In this document: positions 25,717 to 34,590 of the stretch, piece after piece
How the letters are laid out: every line of letters starts with the position of its first letter
Numbering within the stretch: the stretch's first letter is position 1
From: Spirochaetes bacterium GWB1_60_80
GTDB taxonomy: Bacteria > Spirochaetota > Spirochaetia > Treponematales > UBA12059
Direction: 5' to 3'
Length of the DNA: 64,000 nucleotides
Assembly (NCBI GenBank): GCA_001829185.1
Contig: MIAR01000032.1
Location: 206,133-270,132, forward strand
Notes under the pieces: generated by a model
Seen by the model: only the letters and a program-made list of their open reading frames with translations
Databases searched by the model: none
What the model was told of the DNA's origin: nothing
Made by a program: the position numbers and the translations under genes

Positions 25717-27885
25717 TCAGGCTTGGCCGGCGATTCTGGCTTCCACTACCGCCAGCACCTCGGGCAGGTCCATGCCGATATTCTTGAGGTGCTCCGGCGT
25801 CGGGCAGCCGTCCTGAGTCCAGCCTCGGCGCTTGAAGACGGCGTCAATCAGGCTGTCGTACTGCTTGAAGCGGAACTGGCGGGTGATTTTGACCTTCTCG
25901 GCCGTGCTCTTGCCGGCCGGGTCGACGCCGATCTTTTCCTGCATCTGCTTGTCGTAGCGTTCGGCGCGGGCTTCATATTCGTCCTCCAGTACCGGGCCCA
26001 TGGCGCGGTAGGGCGGGTAGTCGTCCTGGCGGCGGCCGCCACCCTGGCGGACATTGAAGCAGCGCTGGAAGTTGTAGACCTTTTCGGACATGCGGATCAT
26101 GCCTTCCCAGCTAAGGGCTTGTCCGGTGATGGCTTCATACAGCTCACGATAATTGTCGACGTGCTCCGGCACCTTGTTGGGCTCGGCGTGCTTGGCGTTG
26201 TCGGCCGGCTCGACGTCGTTCCAGGGCAACTTGCACAGACCCTGGAGGCCGAACCAAGTGCGGAACATCGGGAAGTAGTGCAGTGCCTCGGCCTTGTTCT
26301 CGAAGGTCGGGATGCGGTTGTTCACCATGTCCATAAAAATCAGCCAGGCTTCGTCGTGCTGCGGGCCCTTGTTGGTCAAGTAGTAGCCGCCTTGCTGGGC
26401 CAGCGATTCCTTGGAGATGTATTCCGATTGCTCCAGACCCTTGCCGTGCAGGGCGATGTCCTTCAGGAACTGGGCGTCGGCGCCGTATTCCTTGGCGAAG
26501 TAGTCGGCCAGGAACTTGACGCCGCGGCCGGCCAGCACGCCGAAGCGCTTGCCGTCGGCCATGTCGTGCAGGATCTGGGCGGCGCCTTGCCAGTTGCCCC
26601 AGGTCAGGTCGATGCCGTCGGTGCGCTCCAGGTTCAGGATGCCGTGTTCCCAGCACTCCATCAGGAAGCCGGTCGTGGTGCCGAAGCTGATGGTGTCGAT
26701 GCCGTAGGTGTCGCAGTAGAAATTCAGTTCCAGGATGCCGTGCGGGTCGTAGACGTAGAGGTTGGAGCCGACGCCGGCGGCCGTTTCGTACTCGGGACCG
26801 TCGACGCAGACCTTGGTGCCCTTGTAGGGGCCGGTCTCCAGTAGGAAGTGGTCCACGGCGTGGGCGCAGGCCATGGTGCAGCCGAACCAGCAGCCGTCGG
26901 GCAGGTTCTGGCTGAACAGCTTCTCCCAGACCCAGCTGGCCAGCTCGGGACCCTTGGGGTCCTGGCCGTACTTGTGGTTCTTGGTGGGCAACAGGTCGTA
27001 GTCGTTCATGACTTCCATCAAGTGGGCGGTGCCCTGCTTGCGCATCTTGCACTGCTTGTCGTCGTTGACCACGATCTCGCGGTGCAGCTTCAGGCCGACC
27101 CGCTGGACGGCGGCCGGGTCGGCGGCGTCGTTCAGGTTCTGCGAGACGCCGCCGAAGCGGCCTACAACAGCGCGGATTTTTTTGTTACGCAGCACCGTGC
27201 CGATGCCGCCGCGGCCGGCTTGCTTGACGCGTATGCCCTGGCGGCGCTTGTCGTACAGGCTGAAATTCAGCAAGCCCATCGGCGAGTGGTCGGCGCCGCG
27301 GCCGGCCGAGACCACCGCGATGCTCTGGAGGTCTTTTTCATCAACGGCGAAGGCGTGGGTTAGCTGCTCGGCCAAGAGGTGGGTGTCTTGCTCGATGCCG
27401 GCCGGCGACTCGTACAGCTGGACGATGCCCTCGTTGCTGTCGATGAAGACGATGGTCTCGACCGCGGCCTTGCCCTGGAGCTCCAGGGCGTCCCAGCCGC
27501 CGAACTTAAGGTAGGGGCCGAAAAAGCCGCCGACATTGGAGTCGATCGGCACGCCGGTCATCGGCGACAGTGAGACGACCAGGCTCTTGCCGGAGCCCGG
27601 GTAGTTGGTATTGCCACAGACCGGCCCCATGGCGATGACGATCTCGTTTTCCGGGTCGTTCCACTTGGTGGCCGGCTTGGTGCCGTCCCAAAGCAGCTTC
27701 AAGCCGAAGCCCTTGCCGCCGATGAAGCGTTGCTTCATGTCCTCGGAGACCGGCTTGTCCTTGATTTCCTGACTGCCGACGTTAACGTACAGCGTGCGCA
27801 TGGCATAGCCGCGATGGATCGGCTTGTTGCCCAGTTTGACTTCCTTGATCAACTTGAAGTCTTGTTTGCTGAAGGTTTGGCTCAT
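25717..27885 (-). CDS. Aldehyde:ferredoxin oxidoreductase family (YdhV-like) tungsten/molybdenum enzyme
   Basis: 722 residues from ATG 27885, whose first bases overlap the ferredoxin stop (ATGA). The N-terminal domain has YAMRTLYVNVGS, RFIGGKGFGLKLLWD, MGPVCGNTNYPGSGKS and the pterin-binding GRGGIGTVLRNKKIRAVV. Cluster ligands are seen as CWFGCTMAC (about 331-339, spacing Cx3Cx3C rather than the classic Cx2Cx3C) and a late Cys in QDGCPTPEHL (about 699). It oxidises an aldehyde or reduces a carboxylate through a bis-pterin W or Mo centre, with electrons via the neighbouring ferredoxin. Substrate unknown. A very long frame upstream is the shadow of the ferredoxin gene and is not part of it. Confidence 0.92.
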   Translation of the reverse strand: MSQTFSKQDFKLIKEVKLGNKPIHRGYAMRTLYVNVGSQEIKDKPVSEDMKQRFIGGKGFGLKLLWDGTKPATKWNDPENEIVIAMGPVCGNTNYPGSGKSLVVSLSPMTGVPIDSNVGGFFGPYLKFGGWDALELQGKAAVETIVFIDSNEGIVQLYESPAGIEQDTHLLAEQLTHAFAVDEKDLQSIAVVSAGRGADHSPMGLLNFSLYDKRRQGIRVKQAGRGGIGTVLRNKKIRAVVGRFGGVSQNLNDAADPAAVQRVGLKLHREIVVNDDKQCKMRKQGTAHLMEVMNDYDLLPTKNHKYGQDPKGPELASWVWEKLFSQNLPDGCWFGCTMACAHAVDHFLLETGPYKGTKVCVDGPEYETAAGVGSNLYVYDPHGILELNFYCDTYGIDTISFGTTTGFLMECWEHGILNLERTDGIDLTWGNWQGAAQILHDMADGKRFGVLAGRGVKFLADYFAKEYGADAQFLKDIALHGKGLEQSEYISKESLAQQGGYYLTNKGPQHDEAWLIFMDMVNNRIPTFENKAEALHYFPMFRTWFGLQGLCKLPWNDVEPADNAKHAEPNKVPEHVDNYRELYEAITGQALSWEGMIRMSEKVYNFQRCFNVRQGGGRRQDDYPPYRAMGPVLEDEYEARAERYDKQMQEKIGVDPAGKSTAEKVKITRQFRFKQYDSLIDAVFKRRGWTQDGCPTPEHLKNIGMDLPEVLAVVEARIAGQA

Positions 27886-28337
27886 GTGCGGGCTCCCTGT
27901 GCCACGGCGGCGAATTCCTGATACTGCTGGCTGGCGGGGCCGTCTTCTTTGCTGCCGATCTCCAGAGCGTCTTTGGGGCAGGTCTTGACGCAGGCGCCGC
28001 AGGCCACGCACTTGTAGGGGGTAGATTCGCCGGGGAAGAAGCGCATGGCGTCGATCGGGCAGACGGCTACGCAGGCCAGGCAGCCGACGCACAGGCTCTT
28101 GTTGATCAGCACCACGCCCTGGCTGTTCACCGAAATGGCCTGGGTCGGGCATTCGGCGACGCACTTGCGGCATTCCTGGTCGCAGGCGATCAGATGGAAT
28201 TTACCGGCGCCCAGCGGATTGACCTGGAGGCGTGATTTGGCTGGGTTATCCAGCTTGGCATACAGTCGCGAACAGGTCGCGGTGCAGGTCATGCAGCCGA
28301 CACACTTGTCGTCATGCAGTTTCAGGTACTTGATCAT
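27882..28337 (-). CDS. 16-cysteine ferredoxin, electron partner of the AOR
   Basis: 151 residues; GAGGAGG upstream fixes the ATG at 28337. Four Cys motifs: CVGCMTCTATC (12-22), CDQECRKCVAEC (about 52-63), CVGCLACVAVC (about 83-93) and CVACGACVKTC (about 109-119), each ending with Cys or Cys-Pro, enough for four 4Fe-4S clusters as in DmsB/HycB/YdhY-type subunits. No twin-arginine signal, so it is cytoplasmic. It overlaps the AOR gene by four bases and is the obvious electron carrier. Confidence 0.93.
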   Translation of the reverse strand: MIKYLKLHDDKCVGCMTCTATCSRLYAKLDNPAKSRLQVNPLGAGKFHLIACDQECRKCVAECPTQAISVNSQGVVLINKSLCVGCLACVAVCPIDAMRFFPGESTPYKCVACGACVKTCPKDALEIGSKEDGPASQQYQEFAAVAQGART

Positions 28338-28379
28338 GGAATTCCTCCTCCAGGGCGGTCGCGGAAACTCGACCCCGGT

Positions 28380-28408
28380 AGTATAAATCGTAAACTGATA
28401 TTTCACAA
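28380..28408 (-). promoter_or_regulatory. Promoter of the ferredoxin/AOR operon
   Basis: Minus strand TTGTGA, 17 bases, TATACT (28380-28385), about 36 bases of leader to the ATG at 28337. Confidence 0.75.
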
Positions 28409-28503
28409 GCGGGCTTTAGGCACGGCACTGGCTGGGTCAGTCTGGTTCAGTTAACCGGCGCCTCGCAAAGTCCGACTGGCGCTTGGTAAAGTCTGGCTGG
28501 CGC

Positions 28504-29517
28504 TCACTCCAAGGCCTGAAAGCCAAGCCCGGCCGCGTCGATTCGGGCTAGGCGATAGCGGGTTGGGTCCTGATAGTAGTCGAAGGCCAGGTAGTAATAG
28601 GCGCTGTCCTGGCTCGACGCGCCGAGCGGCAGGTAGACCCCGCCGCAGTCCGCCAGGATGCCCAACTGTCCGGTGGCCGGGTTCCAGCGGGCCAGGCCGA
28701 TACTGCCATCGGCCCGCGCGAACGGCAGGTAAGCGTCGGCCTGCCAGGTAAAGCCATAGCCGTACCAGCAGAGGGCATCGGCCGGCAGGGCCAAGGTTAG
28801 ATTAGCCGCTTCAGCCAGGCTTTGGCCGGGTTCCAGCAGGTGGATGGTCAGGTCGCCTTTAGCTTTTTGGCTACCGCTTTCGAAAACCAGTAGCCGTTCA
28901 CCCAACGGCACCAGCCGCACAAAGCCGGCCTGCCGGGGGAGGTGGCCCAGGTCCTGGCGACGGCCGTCGCCGGACAGCCGGTAGAGCCGCTGCCACCGGT
29001 CGGCTTGGTCGGCGCCGGCCAGCAGGACGCTGCCGTCGGCCAGGAAGCACAGGTCGGAGGGGAAGCAATCCAGGTACCATTCGGCCAGGCGGCGCGGGCC
29101 AGTAGCCGGTTCCAGTCGGTAGAGGGCGAACTCAAAGCCCTGGCCGTCGGCGAAGGTCTCGGCGCGGGCCAGCAGGCTGTTGCCCTGCAGCCAGGCGGCC
29201 CCGGCCGGCAGGGGCCACCGCGCCTGTTCCAGGCCGGTCAGGTCACTGCGGACTAGGCTGCCGTCAGCTTGGTTCCAGTACCAGAGGGCGTCGGCGGCGC
29301 GCGTCAGGGCGCGTTGACGCACGCTGGCCGGCAGCTGACCGAGTGGTTGGGACGGCTCGGCGCAGGAACGCAGGCTGCCGGCCAAGGCAAAGAGCGGCGT
29401 GGCGGCCGCCCGTTGGCAGCCGGCCAGGCTGGCGGCGGTCAGCAAGCTGGCGACCAGCAGGCTGACCGCCAACAGGCTGTTGGCCCTGGCCGTCGGCCGC
29501 CGCCGCGTCGATCTCAC
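28504..29517 (-). CDS. Lipoprotein with beta-propeller-like repeats
   Basis: 337 residues, GTG start overlapping the upstream stop. A long basic signal region (RSTRRRPTARAN) leads to a lipobox LAGC (about 31-34). The mature part has repeated short strands with Trp/Tyr and Asp (ALWYWNQADGSLVRSDL, FALYRLEPATGPRRLAEW, QRLYRLSGDGRRQDLGHL, GLARWNPATGQLGIL), suggesting a six- to seven-bladed propeller as in TolB- or NHL-like proteins. No named family is recognised. It is coupled to the papain-like lipoprotein gene upstream, so the two may act together in the envelope. Confidence 0.75.
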   Translation of the reverse strand: MRSTRRRPTARANSLLAVSLLVASLLTAASLAGCQRAAATPLFALAGSLRSCAEPSQPLGQLPASVRQRALTRAADALWYWNQADGSLVRSDLTGLEQARWPLPAGAAWLQGNSLLARAETFADGQGFEFALYRLEPATGPRRLAEWYLDCFPSDLCFLADGSVLLAGADQADRWQRLYRLSGDGRRQDLGHLPRQAGFVRLVPLGERLLVFESGSQKAKGDLTIHLLEPGQSLAEAANLTLALPADALCWYGYGFTWQADAYLPFARADGSIGLARWNPATGQLGILADCGGVYLPLGASSQDSAYYYLAFDYYQDPTRYRLARIDAAGLGFQALE

Positions 29518-30461
29518 TTGCGAATAGCCTCGAATACTTTGGTGAAATGCGGCGACAACAGGATTTCCTCGGCCAGCACGATCTTGCCGCGAGCCTCGGC
29601 GATGTAGCTGTCGATGGCCGCGCGGGCCCGGCTGGGGCTCCAGAAGTACAGGGTTTTATAGTAGGCGGAAACCAGGCTGTAGAGCCCGGAAGAGCTGAAG
29701 TCGACTCGGTGGTCGTTCGAGTCGATGTCCAGGCCGTAATGCTGATAGACTTCCCAGACCACCTTGGTGCAATACCACCAGTAGCGGTCTTGTTTGGTAA
29801 CGACATTGAAAATATTAACGTAGTTTTTGAAGAAGCCGTAGGCCTGTTGGCCGGCCGGTAGAGCGCAGTAGTAATCGACGGTAGCCTGGGCCTGGTTCAG
29901 GCGGGCGGCGTTGACGGCGAAGTTGGGGTTCAGGACGGCGGCATTCACCTTGGCCATCCAGTCATTGGCCGATTCGTAGCCGGCGCCTTTGGCAATAGCC
30001 GATTGCAGGGCCGGGGCGTCCAGGTTGTTCGGGTCGAATTTGGCTTGATCCAGTATTGCGCCATGATAGAAACCGCCGGGTAGGGACTTGGGTGCTACCC
30101 AGCCGATAACCGAGCCGGCCAGGTCGTCGCTACCGCCGGAAAGATAGACCGCTCCGTCGACGGCGAAGGGCATGGTTGTCAGGGGTGGGTAATTGCTGTC
30201 GCCGCCGAAGCGGGATTGCGCCAGCTGCTCCGCGAAATCAGCGCTCAGACTGGTGCCGTACTTGGCGTCGAAGGCTGCCATCGTAATGGCGGCTTCCGGC
30301 TTGCCGAGCGCTGCCAGCACGTCGGCGAAATCGGCGTCCAGTTCCGCTTGGTCGACCGGGCCAGCTGGCGTTTGGACGTCGTTGAGTGGTAGCGCCAGCG
30401 GATCGGCGCAACTGGCTAGCCAGGCTATGGCGATGGCCATAACGAGCAGTGATTTTCTCAT
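29514..30461 (-). CDS. Lipoprotein with a permuted papain-like (YiiX/NlpC-P60 clan) hydrolase domain
   Basis: 315 residues from ATG 30461 (AAGGAG upstream; a longer frame start would hide the signal peptide). Lipobox LASC (about 15-18). Catalytic-type motifs in permuted order: GSVIGWVAPKSLPGGFYHGAILD with the His (about 115-138), then RYWWYCTKVVWEVYQHYGLDID with the Cys (about 225-246). This is the arrangement of YiiX/LRAT-like NlpC/P60 relatives, which act on amide or ester bonds in peptidoglycan or lipids. The Cys is embedded as YCTKVVW, like YCSEFVW of the family. Followed by a coupled propeller-like lipoprotein. Confidence 0.78.
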   Translation of the reverse strand: MRKSLLVMAIAIAWLASCADPLALPLNDVQTPAGPVDQAELDADFADVLAALGKPEAAITMAAFDAKYGTSLSADFAEQLAQSRFGGDSNYPPLTTMPFAVDGAVYLSGGSDDLAGSVIGWVAPKSLPGGFYHGAILDQAKFDPNNLDAPALQSAIAKGAGYESANDWMAKVNAAVLNPNFAVNAARLNQAQATVDYYCALPAGQQAYGFFKNYVNIFNVVTKQDRYWWYCTKVVWEVYQHYGLDIDSNDHRVDFSSSGLYSLVSAYYKTLYFWSPSRARAAIDSYIAEARGKIVLAEEILLSPHFTKVFEAIRK

Positions 30462-30491
30462 TCCGGACTCCTTGGTTGGTGGTATTACCAA

Positions 30492-30520
30492 ATTGTCCAA
30501 TACCGGAAGGAACTTGTCAA
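30492..30520 (-). promoter_or_regulatory. Promoter of the papain-like lipoprotein operon
   Basis: Minus strand TTGACA (30515-30520), 17 bases, GACAAT (30492-30497), leader about 24 bases with AAGGAG. Confidence 0.75.
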
Positions 30521-30561
30521 GTTTTTTTTATCGATATTATTCTGTTACGGTCGGAACCAAC

Positions 30562-32022
30562 TTAAAGGAGCAGATCCATCAGGAAGGCCTTAGCGAAGTC
30601 GGTGATATCCGTCAGCTTCAAATTTTCGGTCAGGCGGCCGAAGTCCGCGCCGGGCAGGGTGCTTTCGGCTACCATCATGGCATCGTCGTAGCCATAGCGG
30701 CAGACCCAGAGTTGGGTGTCGGCGGCGTCGTAGGCGGCCAGTTCCACGGCCAGGCCGTCGGCGCCATAGCTGGCCTGATAACTGCCAGTGGCATTGCCGG
30801 CGGCGTCGCGCACCGTAACCGTCACCACGTTGCCGGACTTGGCGAAGCTGAAGGTCTCGATCAGGACGTCATCGCCGTCGTAATGAGCGATGTCCAGCTC
30901 GGCGCTGTCCAGGGCGGCGGTGAAGGCGAAGGGATCAAAGCCGCGGACGGCGTCGACGGCCAGGCTGATGCCGGGTCCGCCATAGCCGATGACGAAATAG
31001 TGGAGCAAGGCGTCGTTGCTGGAAACGTTCAGGCGCGTCGGTACGCGGTTGGCATCGTAGACGATGGCGTAGTCGAGCGGCAGCAACAGAGCGGCGCCGC
31101 TGGTGCGGAACAGGTTCGGGAAGCCGCCGGCGTCGTATTCGACGGCTACGTCGAGGGCCATGATGGCGCCGTAATGGCTGGTCTTGCGGGCGATGCGCGT
31201 TCCGTCCCATTCCAATTCCACTTTCACTGGTATGTTGTCAATGCGGCTGTCGACTCGCCGCAGGCTGGTGGGGTACCAGTCGGCGTTGAAGCACAGTTCG
31301 GTGGCGCCATTGGTGTCGTACAGGTTATAGGTGTAGGCGACGACGCCCAGGGCGACTAGGTCGGCGGGCGCGGGCATGGCCGGCAACGTGTCAGCCGCCG
31401 GCGCTGCAGGAGCGGTCAGGCTGAGCAGGCCGCGCGACCGGCTGCGGTCCGCGGCGGCCTGGTATTCAGTTTTCAGCAGGGGTTGTTCGGCGGCTTCCCA
31501 GGTCTGGGTGAAGCCGGAAACCAGGTTGCCAGTGCCATCGAAGCGGGCGTACATGGTCACTTGGTTATACTCGGGTTGCGCGATATCAAGCCCGTAGGCA
31601 TAGCGGGCGGCCCACTGCAGAAGGTTGGCGGCGTCGTACTCGGCCACGGCGCTGACCAGGCCGGCGCTGTAATGGCTGGCTTGATACCAGACCAGCTGGT
31701 TGGCGGCGTCGTAGTAGGCGGTCAGCGTCTTGTGGTCGTTACCATCATACTGATAGAGGTAGCTGTACTGCAGGACGCCGGCGGCATTGAAGCGCTGGAC
31801 TTGGTTAGTCAGGCTGTCCGTGATGAAATGGTCTTCATAGTACTTGAGGCTGTCCCCGTCGAAATACTGGTAGCGGATGCCACCGTCGATGGCTGATTCC
31901 TCGACGCGCAAGCTGGCGTCGCTGTTGTCGTGGGGGGTGTTCAGGAAGCCGAAATCGCAGGCCGGCAGCAGCAAGGTCAGCACCAGTACCAGCAGGGCAA
32001 AAAAATGGCGGGCGATCTTCAT
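30562..32022 (-). CDS. Lipoprotein with YD/RHS-like short repeats
   Basis: 486 residues; AAGGAG upstream and lipobox LLPAC (Cys about 22). The body carries many short Tyr-Asp repeats such as YSYLYQYDGNDHKTLTAYYDAANQLVWYQ, AVAEYDAANLLQWAARYAYG and ELAAYDAADTQLWVCRYGYDD, similar to YD repeats of RHS-type shells and MORN-like antigens. A Pro/Ala linker (about 195-225) separates two repeat blocks. It should sit on the outer membrane, facing the periplasm or the outside. Function unknown. Confidence 0.78.
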   Translation of the reverse strand: MKIARHFFALLVLVLTLLLPACDFGFLNTPHDNSDASLRVEESAIDGGIRYQYFDGDSLKYYEDHFITDSLTNQVQRFNAAGVLQYSYLYQYDGNDHKTLTAYYDAANQLVWYQASHYSAGLVSAVAEYDAANLLQWAARYAYGLDIAQPEYNQVTMYARFDGTGNLVSGFTQTWEAAEQPLLKTEYQAAADRSRSRGLLSLTAPAAPAADTLPAMPAPADLVALGVVAYTYNLYDTNGATELCFNADWYPTSLRRVDSRIDNIPVKVELEWDGTRIARKTSHYGAIMALDVAVEYDAGGFPNLFRTSGAALLLPLDYAIVYDANRVPTRLNVSSNDALLHYFVIGYGGPGISLAVDAVRGFDPFAFTAALDSAELDIAHYDGDDVLIETFSFAKSGNVVTVTVRDAAGNATGSYQASYGADGLAVELAAYDAADTQLWVCRYGYDDAMMVAESTLPGADFGRLTENLKLTDITDFAKAFLMDLLL

Positions 32023-32033
32023 CTTCGGGCTCC

Positions 32034-32062
32034 TTTACAAACCAAAAAGGCGGTTCTATAAT
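32034..32062 (+). promoter_or_regulatory. Promoter of the barrel/OmpA gene pair
   Basis: TTTACA (32034-32039), 17 bases, TATAAT (32057-32062). The leader is about 78 bases to ATG 32147, which has CAGGAGC upstream. Confidence 0.7.
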
Positions 32063-32146
32063 GACTGCCACGGCATGACCGCTGGGACAGTGGCTACTAA
32101 TCACCGTAGGCAATCGGTATTGTAGCACGGGCAGGAGCAAATCACC

Positions 32147-33244
32147 ATGAAATATCGCTTGATGGCCGTGTTTTCCTGCCTCTTGAGCCTCCAGCTGGCC
32201 TATGCCGACCTGAAGGTGGTGATCGTCACTCCGGAGTTGCAGGACGGCATGGCCTCGCTGGAAACCATGCTGGCGGCCGAGGCTGGCAGCGCGGCTTTTG
32301 AGCTGGCGGCCATGATCGAGCAGTTGGCCGACAAGCCCCTGCTGATGGCCGGTTTCAGCCAGGCCGCCACTACCCTGGGTTTGCTGCCCGGACAGGCCAT
32401 GCCGCAAGAGAGCTGGCTGGTATCGGCCGGCAGTAGCGTTGCCTTATGCCTGGACGATTATTCGGTCGACCTGGCCGCGCGCCTGGCGGCCCTGAACCCG
32501 GAAGACGACCTGTCGTTGGGACTGAGCGCCCAGCCTATCCTGGCGCAGTTGTCGGTGCCGTTGGGCCGGCTGTGGTCCCGCTTGGCTGGCCTGGATGCCG
32601 GCGCCTTTTTGGGTTACAGCGATATCGCCGGGAGCGCTGGCGGGGTGCGGGCCATTTCCGGTGGCCTCAACCTGGGCTGGACCTTGTTCGGTCCGGCCGG
32701 TGGTGTAGCGGTCGGACCGGCCGACTGGTTGGGCCTCCGGTTGTCCGCCGTGGCGGCTTTTTTCGATACTACCGTCAATATGGTGGTCGAGCCGGGCACC
32801 ATGTACCAGACCGCCAATATCGATCCCGATGGCCCTGGCCCTTTGAATTCCTTCCCGGCCACCATCCGGGTTGAGCCTTCGGTCCGGGCCGGCGTCAATA
32901 GCGCGGTCCTGGTGACCCGGCTGCAGGCCACCACCGGCTTTAGCGTGTTGCGCCTGTTGACCTGTCTGGTCGGCGGCGGCGCCGTACTGGGCAGCGGCCG
33001 GTCAGCCGTCAACATCGAGGCCGACGAGGAAATGTTCGTCGAGGGCTACCTGGCGCCCTTGGTAGCCGAAAACGGGCGCATCCAGATCAGCGGGCAGACC
33101 GGCGAACAGACAGCGCTGATTTTTTCTATTTACTTGGTACTGGCGCCGGCGCTACAGTTCGGCAATTTTCGCCTGACCATTCCGGCGCTGTGGCAATTTC
33201 CGGCTAATCTGGGCGCCGGCGTCTTCGTGGAAATGCGGCTGTGA
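32147..33244 (+). CDS. Secreted, probably outer-membrane barrel protein
   Basis: 365 residues with a signal peptide (cleavage near LAYAD, about residue 20). Later parts alternate hydrophobic and polar residues with Gly turns (LRLSAVAAFFDTTVNMVV, IFSIYLVLAPALQFGNFRLTIPAL) and the C-terminus is FVEMRL, as expected for a beta-barrel. No family recognised. Coupled by a four-base overlap to an OmpA-family gene, so both probably belong to the outer membrane. Confidence 0.72.
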   Translation: MKYRLMAVFSCLLSLQLAYADLKVVIVTPELQDGMASLETMLAAEAGSAAFELAAMIEQLADKPLLMAGFSQAATTLGLLPGQAMPQESWLVSAGSSVALCLDDYSVDLAARLAALNPEDDLSLGLSAQPILAQLSVPLGRLWSRLAGLDAGAFLGYSDIAGSAGGVRAISGGLNLGWTLFGPAGGVAVGPADWLGLRLSAVAAFFDTTVNMVVEPGTMYQTANIDPDGPGPLNSFPATIRVEPSVRAGVNSAVLVTRLQATTGFSVLRLLTCLVGGGAVLGSGRSAVNIEADEEMFVEGYLAPLVAENGRIQISGQTGEQTALIFSIYLVLAPALQFGNFRLTIPALWQFPANLGAGVFVEMRL

Positions 33245-34587
33245 CCAGGCCAGGCGGGCAGCGCTGTCGGCCGGCGCTGCTGCTGGCGGGCGTACTGTTA
33301 GCCGGCCTACTGGCGGCCCGGCCATTGGCCGCCCAGGAAGGCTTAACTGAGCCGGCCTTCACGAGTTTCAGCTCCTGGGAAACGGTCGTGCTGTTGCCGG
33401 ATAGCCTGACCCAGCCTGACCAGTGGGGTGCTGGCCTGCAAATGGCCTTTGGTATTGAGGATTTCCTGCCAGCCGACGGTCTTGGGCTGGAGCTGCGCTT
33501 GGCCTACCGCTGGCGCGCCTTACAAGACGCCAGCCTGGATCGGGAAGCGGCCGCCGCGTTGCTGTTGTCGGCCCGGCTCCGACTCGGTGGTCCCTGGGTG
33601 CTTCGCTCCGGCTTGGAGCTAGGCGCTTGTTATTTGCTCGACGACCCTGAGCAGCCGTTGGCTTTTCAGGCTGGCCTGGTCTGGCAGGCTGGCCTGCGCC
33701 TGGGCGGTCGCAGCTACCTGGTCTTCGGTCCGGCCTTGCGCTGGACGCCGCAGCGGGCCACTTTGCCCTGGCAATTCAGCCTGACGGCTGGCTTGCGGAC
33801 CGAGTCGGCCTGGCGCCGCCCGGCGCCGCTGGTGGAATCGCTGGTGCGGGGCGTGCCGGAGCTGTTCTCGCCGGATGGCGACGCCTTCAACGACCAGTTT
33901 GCTATTACCGTCAGCTTCCGGCCGGTCGAGCGTTTGGCTGGGTGGCGGATTCATGTCGAGGCACCGGACGGAACGGTCTTCGCCGAGCTGGCGGCGGGGT
34001 ATGGCGCTGACCAGCGGCTGGCTGGCGGCAGCCTGGCGCTGGCCTGGGACGGGCAGGGTGCGGCGGGCCGCCTAGTGGAGCCGGCCGCCAATTACCGCTT
34101 GGTGGCCAGCGCCTTTGACGGGGCGGGTCGCGTGGCCGTGCGGGTTTATCCTTTTACGGTCGATATCCTGGTGCAGCGCCAAGGGGATCGCTACAAGATC
34201 CGCATCCCGCATATCGCCTTCGCGCCAAATACCGCCGCGCTCGATGGCGTCGACGCGGACTGGCTGCTGCGGCAGAATGAGGCGGTGCTGCGCCGGTTGA
34301 TCAGCCTGTTTGACCGCTTTCCCGAGTATCGGGTGGTGGTGGAGGGGCATGCTAATGCCGTGCATGGCGACGACCCACAGCTGTTTGCCGTCGAGCAGGC
34401 GCAAGAGCTCTTGCCGCTGTCATTGGCGCGAGCCGAGGCGGTGCGCCAGGCTTTGGTCAACCTGGGCATGGCGCCGGAGCGCTTGAGCGTGGTAGGACTG
34501 GGCGGGCTTGAGCCCCTGGTGCCGTTCGCCGACGCCGGCCAAGCCTGGAAGAACCGGCGGGTGGAATTTATCCTGATTCGGCGGTAG
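33241..34587 (+). CDS. OmpA-family protein: barrel, FlgD/CHU_C-like Ig module and peptidoglycan-binding domain
   Basis: 448 residues, GTG start overlapping the previous stop (GTGA). Signal peptide (1-31, ending PLAAQ). Residues 35-200 are barrel-like (AGLQMAFGIEDF, LRLAYRWRAL, YLVFGPALRW). A module beginning PELFSPDGDAFNDQFAIT (about 207) is the gliding/secretion C-terminal Ig-like type, followed by LALAWDGQGAAGRLVEPANYRL, as in FlgD-Ig folds. The last 130 residues are OmpA-like: FAPNTAALDG, VVVEGHANAVHG, LSLARAEAVRQALVNLG and the C-terminal WKNRRVEFIL with the Arg that binds diaminopimelate. It should tie the outer membrane to peptidoglycan. Confidence 0.88.
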   Translation: MTRPGGQRCRPALLLAGVLLAGLLAARPLAAQEGLTEPAFTSFSSWETVVLLPDSLTQPDQWGAGLQMAFGIEDFLPADGLGLELRLAYRWRALQDASLDREAAAALLLSARLRLGGPWVLRSGLELGACYLLDDPEQPLAFQAGLVWQAGLRLGGRSYLVFGPALRWTPQRATLPWQFSLTAGLRTESAWRRPAPLVESLVRGVPELFSPDGDAFNDQFAITVSFRPVERLAGWRIHVEAPDGTVFAELAAGYGADQRLAGGSLALAWDGQGAAGRLVEPAANYRLVASAFDGAGRVAVRVYPFTVDILVQRQGDRYKIRIPHIAFAPNTAALDGVDADWLLRQNEAVLRRLISLFDRFPEYRVVVEGHANAVHGDDPQLFAVEQAQELLPLSLARAEAVRQALVNLGMAPERLSVVGLGGLEPLVPFADAGQAWKNRRVEFILIRR

Positions 34588-34590
34588 GAG

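Noticed and set aside
27886-28173. N-terminal extension of the AOR frame
   Set aside because: It is the out-of-frame copy of the ferredoxin gene, Arg/Pro-rich, and the ATG at 27885 overlaps the ferredoxin stop in the usual ATGA manner.
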